A stretch of 6,027 nucleotides of DNA from Campylobacterota bacterium (GTDB lineage Bacteria; Campylobacterota; Campylobacteria; Campylobacterales; Sulfurovaceae): the NCBI GenBank assembly GCA_013153675.1, contig JAADEA010000039.1, forward strand, positions 1 to 6,027, given 5' to 3'. The notes under the pieces were generated by a model. That model worked only from the letters and a program-made list of their open reading frames with translations, had not been told where the DNA came from and did no database searches. Both the position numbers and the translations under genes were made by a program. Of this stretch, positions 3,404 to 6,027 are shown piece after piece (position 1 is the stretch's first letter; the number at the start of each line of letters is the position of its first letter).

Positions 3404-6027
3404 TTATTTTAAACTTCTAAGATATGAAAGGGTCTCTTTTATAACATCATCATCATCTTTTGTGGGAGCTTTTAAAGTAAGACGCTCTGCTTGATTATAG
3501 AACTCTATAAAAATTTTCTCTTTAAAAGAAGAAATTCGCTTTATATTCTTATTTTTAGCTAAAACTTTTATTATCATTAAATCTATAAACTGACGGGAAA
3601 TCTTATCAAGCTTTCCAAATCTATCTTCAATCTCCTCTTCAATCTCATATATCTCCTCTACATTAGATGCTTGAGATAATCTTCTATATAGCTCTAATCT
3701 TAATCTATCTTCACTAATTAACTCATCATTTAAATATGCATTTACATTTAGAGCAATCTCTATCTCTTTTTCTAAATCTTTTGCTTCACCACTTAACTTT
3801 TTAATAGCATCTTCTAACATTTTTAGATATAAAGAGTAACCAATCTGTTTTATATGACCACTTTGAGCCTCTCCAATTAAATTTCCACCTCCTCTAATTT
3901 CTAAATCATGCATAGCCAAAATTGCTCCACTTCCTAAAGAGCTATGAGATTCAAGAGCTAAAAGTCTTCTTTTTGCACTATCACTTAAATTCTCTTTATT
4001 ATCTACAAAGAAATAGGCATACCCTTCTTTTTCTCCCCTTCCTACTCTACCTCTTAATTGATGCAAATCTGCTATACCAAAATTTTGAGCTCCATCTACA
4101 ATAATTGAGTTTGCATTTGGTAGATGTAAACCAGATTCAACAATAGAGGTGCTAAGTAAAAGATCATACTCTCCATTTGCAAATTTTAAAAGTTCTCTTT
4201 CGCTTTTGGCAGCTGGAACTTTTGAGTGTAAAATAGCTATCTTTAAATCTGGCAATAGCTCTAAGAGCTCTTCTTTTTTGCTCTCTATAGCACTAATTGA
4301 ATTATAGATATAAAATATCTGCCCTCCTCTTCTTAGCTCTCTTAAAATAGCCTCTTTTACTAAAACCTTATCATAACTCTTTACAAAAGTTCGAACCCCC
4401 TTTCTATCAAGAGGAGGGGTTAAGATCTCACTAAAACTTTTAATTTTTGAAAGAGCCATATTTAGAGTTCTTGGAATTGGAGTAGCAGACATTGATAGAA
4501 GATGAGTATTTAAAGAGATCTTTTTTATAGCCTCTTTTTGTTTAACTCCAAATTTATGCTCTTCATCAATTACTACTAAACCTAAATTTTTAAATTTTAC
4601 GCCAAGAAGAGCATGAGTACCAATAATACAATCTATATTCCCCTCTTCTAAATCTTTTAATATCTCTTTTTTATTCTTTGTAGAGGTAAATCTATCTAAC
4701 TTTTCTACCCTTATTCCCCATTTTAAAAAGCGCTCTTTAAAAGTGTTAAAATGTTGAGATACCAAGAGGGTAGTAGGAGCAATTAATGCTGCCTGATAAC
4801 CACTCTTTATTGCTAAAAAGATAGCATTCATAGCAATTTCAGTCTTTCCAAAGCCTACATCTGCACTAAGAAGCCTATCCATTACCCTACCGCTACTTAA
4901 ATCTTGAATAATCTCTTTTATAACTCTTTTTTGATCTGGAGTATATTCAAAGCCTGCCTCTTTTTGAAAGATTAAAAGCTCTTCAATATTGGTATTAAAA
5001 ATAGCCCCTTTTTGCAAAAGTCTATTTGCAGATATATTAATAAGCTCAGATGCAATGGCAAAAAGTTTCTCTTTTGCTTTCTCTTTTATCCTTTTAAATG
5101 AGCTCTTTCCAAGTTTATCAACTACGGGCAAAGAGCCGCTACTTGCAATATATCTATCAATAACATCTAAATTTTCTACTGGTATATATAAATATTCACT
5201 ATTTTGATACTCTAAAACTACAAACTCTCTAACTGCACCTAATACCTCTCTTTTTTGAATACCTCTAAAAATACCTATTCCATGATTTTCATGAACTACA
5301 TACTCTCCTACTTTTATCTCATCTAAAATTATCTTTGCTCTTTTTACCCTCTTTGGCTTATTTTCTTTATTTAATGAGATAATTATCTCATTATCTCCTT
5401 TTATATTAATAACTCCATCACTCTTTATAAAATTGATATCTTCTAAATCTATTAATGAGCTTCCTCTAAGCTGAGCTTCACTTTTAGCTACTACTATTAC
5501 TTTATGATCTTTATTATTTTTAATTAGCTCATTTATATTTTGGCTCTTAATCTCTATATATCTATTTAAAGGCTCAATAGGAGTAGATGGAAATTCATCT
5601 AAAGAAATTATTGGATTATTTAGTGAATAATACTCTCTTAATTCATGAAGAGCTAAAGGGGTAATTGAGCTTTTAAACTCCTTTAAATAAGATGTGGCAA
5701 AATTATCTAAATGCCAAAATCCAATTGAGTAGATATCCTTAACAAATGGATCAAAATGGCTATTTTTAACTCTTTCTTCAAGCTCTTTAAAACTCTTTTT
5801 ATCTAAAGATAAAAAAGAGGGAAAGATCTCTATAGATTCAATATCTTTTTTAATTCTTCTTTGAGTTGATATATCAAAAGCTGATATCTCTTCAATCTCA
5901 TCTCCAAAAAATATAACTCTAAATGGATAAGAAGCATTTGGCGGATATATATCTAATATATCTCCTCTAAAAGAGACCTCCCCTTTAGCACTAACTAAAT
6001 CTACAAAACTATATCCAAAATAGTAGA
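3404..6027 (-). CDS. mfd: Transcription-repair coupling factor Mfd, 5' end missing
   Basis: Mfd is a cytoplasmic DNA translocase that removes RNA polymerase stalled at lesions and recruits UvrA. The frame runs without a stop from the right edge to TAA at 3404-3406, giving about 873 visible residues; since relatives are about 1000 residues, roughly the first 100 are missing. Visible, numbered from the edge: a UvrB-homology segment (FRGDILDIYPPNASYPFRV, FFGDEIEEI, about 15-56); the RNAP-interacting domain (about 235-300; VGEYVVHENHGIG, then YLYIPVENLDVIDRY); and the RecG-like motor. The motor has Walker A DVGFGKT (4841-4861), the DEEH box (4556-4567), SATPIPRTLNMAL, ESGLHLPNAN and LHQLRGRVGRG. 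These are followed by the TRG-type block DLEIRGGGNLIGEAQSGHI and a C-terminal domain with LRLELYRRLS. No in-frame ATG, GTG or TTG occurs between 5132 and the edge; the TTG at 5129-5131 lies inside a conserved segment and is not the start. It lies upstream of moxR, possibly in a separate transcription unit. Confidence 0.97.
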   Translation of the reverse strand, partial: YYFGYSFVDLVSAKGEVSFRGDILDIYPPNASYPFRVIFFGDEIEEISAFDISTQRRIKKDIESIEIFPSFLSLDKKSFKELEERVKNSHFDPFVKDIYSIGFWHLDNFATSYLKEFKSSITPLALHELREYYSLNNPIISLDEFPSTPIEPLNRYIEIKSQNINELIKNNKDHKVIVVAKSEAQLRGSSLIDLEDINFIKSDGVINIKGDNEIIISLNKENKPKRVKRAKIILDEIKVGEYVVHENHGIGIFRGIQKREVLGAVREFVVLEYQNSEYLYIPVENLDVIDRYIASSGSLPVVDKLGKSSFKRIKEKAKEKLFAIASELINISANRLLQKGAIFNTNIEELLIFQKEAGFEYTPDQKRVIKEIIQDLSSGRVMDRLLSADVGFGKTEIAMNAIFLAIKSGYQAALIAPTTLLVSQHFNTFKERFLKWGIRVEKLDRFTSTKNKKEILKDLEEGNIDCIIGTHALLGVKFKNLGLVVIDEEHKFGVKQKEAIKKISLNTHLLSMSATPIPRTLNMALSKIKSFSEILTPPLDRKGVRTFVKSYDKVLVKEAILRELRRGGQIFYIYNSISAIESKKEELLELLPDLKIAILHSKVPAAKSERELLKFANGEYDLLLSTSIVESGLHLPNANSIIVDGAQNFGIADLHQLRGRVGRGEKEGYAYFFVDNKENLSDSAKRRLLALESHSSLGSGAILAMHDLEIRGGGNLIGEAQSGHIKQIGYSLYLKMLEDAIKKLSGEAKDLEKEIEIALNVNAYLNDELISEDRLRLELYRRLSQASNVEEIYEIEEEIEDRFGKLDKISRQFIDLMIIKVLAKNKNIKRISSFKEKIFIEFYNQAERLTLKAPTKDDDDVIKETLSYLRSLK

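Noticed and set aside
3922..4104. Open frame on the plus strand inside mfd
   Set aside because: It is antisense to conserved motor motifs of Mfd; its composition follows from the opposite strand.
5129..5131. TTG as the true start of a short Mfd-like helicase
   Set aside because: The frame continues upstream without a stop and encodes the RNAP-interacting domain and UvrB-homology segment of Mfd in the correct order, so the codon is an internal Leu.
4989..5207. Open frame on the plus strand inside mfd
   Set aside because: It is antisense to the RNAP-interacting region of Mfd; hydrophobic Phe/Ser/Leu-rich shadow with no support.
1..6027. Mobile elements, CRISPR arrays, tRNA or rRNA genes
   Set aside because: No transposase or integrase frames, no regularly spaced direct repeats, and no cloverleaf or rRNA-like sequence were seen; nearly all the window is occupied by the minus-strand coding regions.

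Overview
The window is a gene-dense, AT-rich (roughly 30% G+C by eye) bacterial segment in which every gene I can support lies on the minus strand. The family content, the Bat-type operon order, the low G+C, and the near-exclusive AGA/AGG arginine codons with many ATA isoleucine codons suggest a member of the Campylobacterota, possibly a warm-water or thermophilic lineage. That placement is inferred from style and gene content, not from a marker gene.

Reading in the direction of transcription (high to low coordinates), the first gene is mfd, the transcription-repair coupling factor. It is open at the right edge and ends at 3404; about 873 residues are visible and only the extreme N-terminus is missing. 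A 123-bp AT-rich gap (3281-3403) follows. It holds a plausible promoter (extended -10 TGATATAAC, upstream A9 tract), an imperfect palindrome over the predicted start site and a strong ribosome binding site, but no convincing mfd terminator.

A tightly packed five-gene operon follows: a MoxR-type AAA+ ATPase (2336-3280), a DUF58 protein (1500-2327), a small single-pass membrane protein resembling the DUF4381 proteins of such operons (1108-1491), BatA (201-1121) and the first 68 codons of a BatB-like protein that runs off the left edge. Gaps are 8 nt or overlaps of 14 and 4 nt, so one polycistronic, translationally coupled mRNA is very likely. The first three genes start with GTG, and two junctions fuse the upstream TAG stop with the downstream Shine-Dalgarno sequence (TAGGAG).

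This is the widespread moxR/bat ('Bacteroides aerotolerance') locus. By family knowledge, the cytoplasmic MoxR ATPase works with VWA-type partners as a chaperone-like remodelling system, and BatA/BatB display VWA domains from the inner membrane, probably on the periplasmic side. Its client protein cannot be read from this window. The most notable deviation is that the DUF58 protein has lost the first MIDAS aspartate (M79) while BatA keeps a full MIDAS. I see no mobile element, RNA gene, CRISPR array or clearly new system; the window is mainly a conserved core-genome region with some unusual details.
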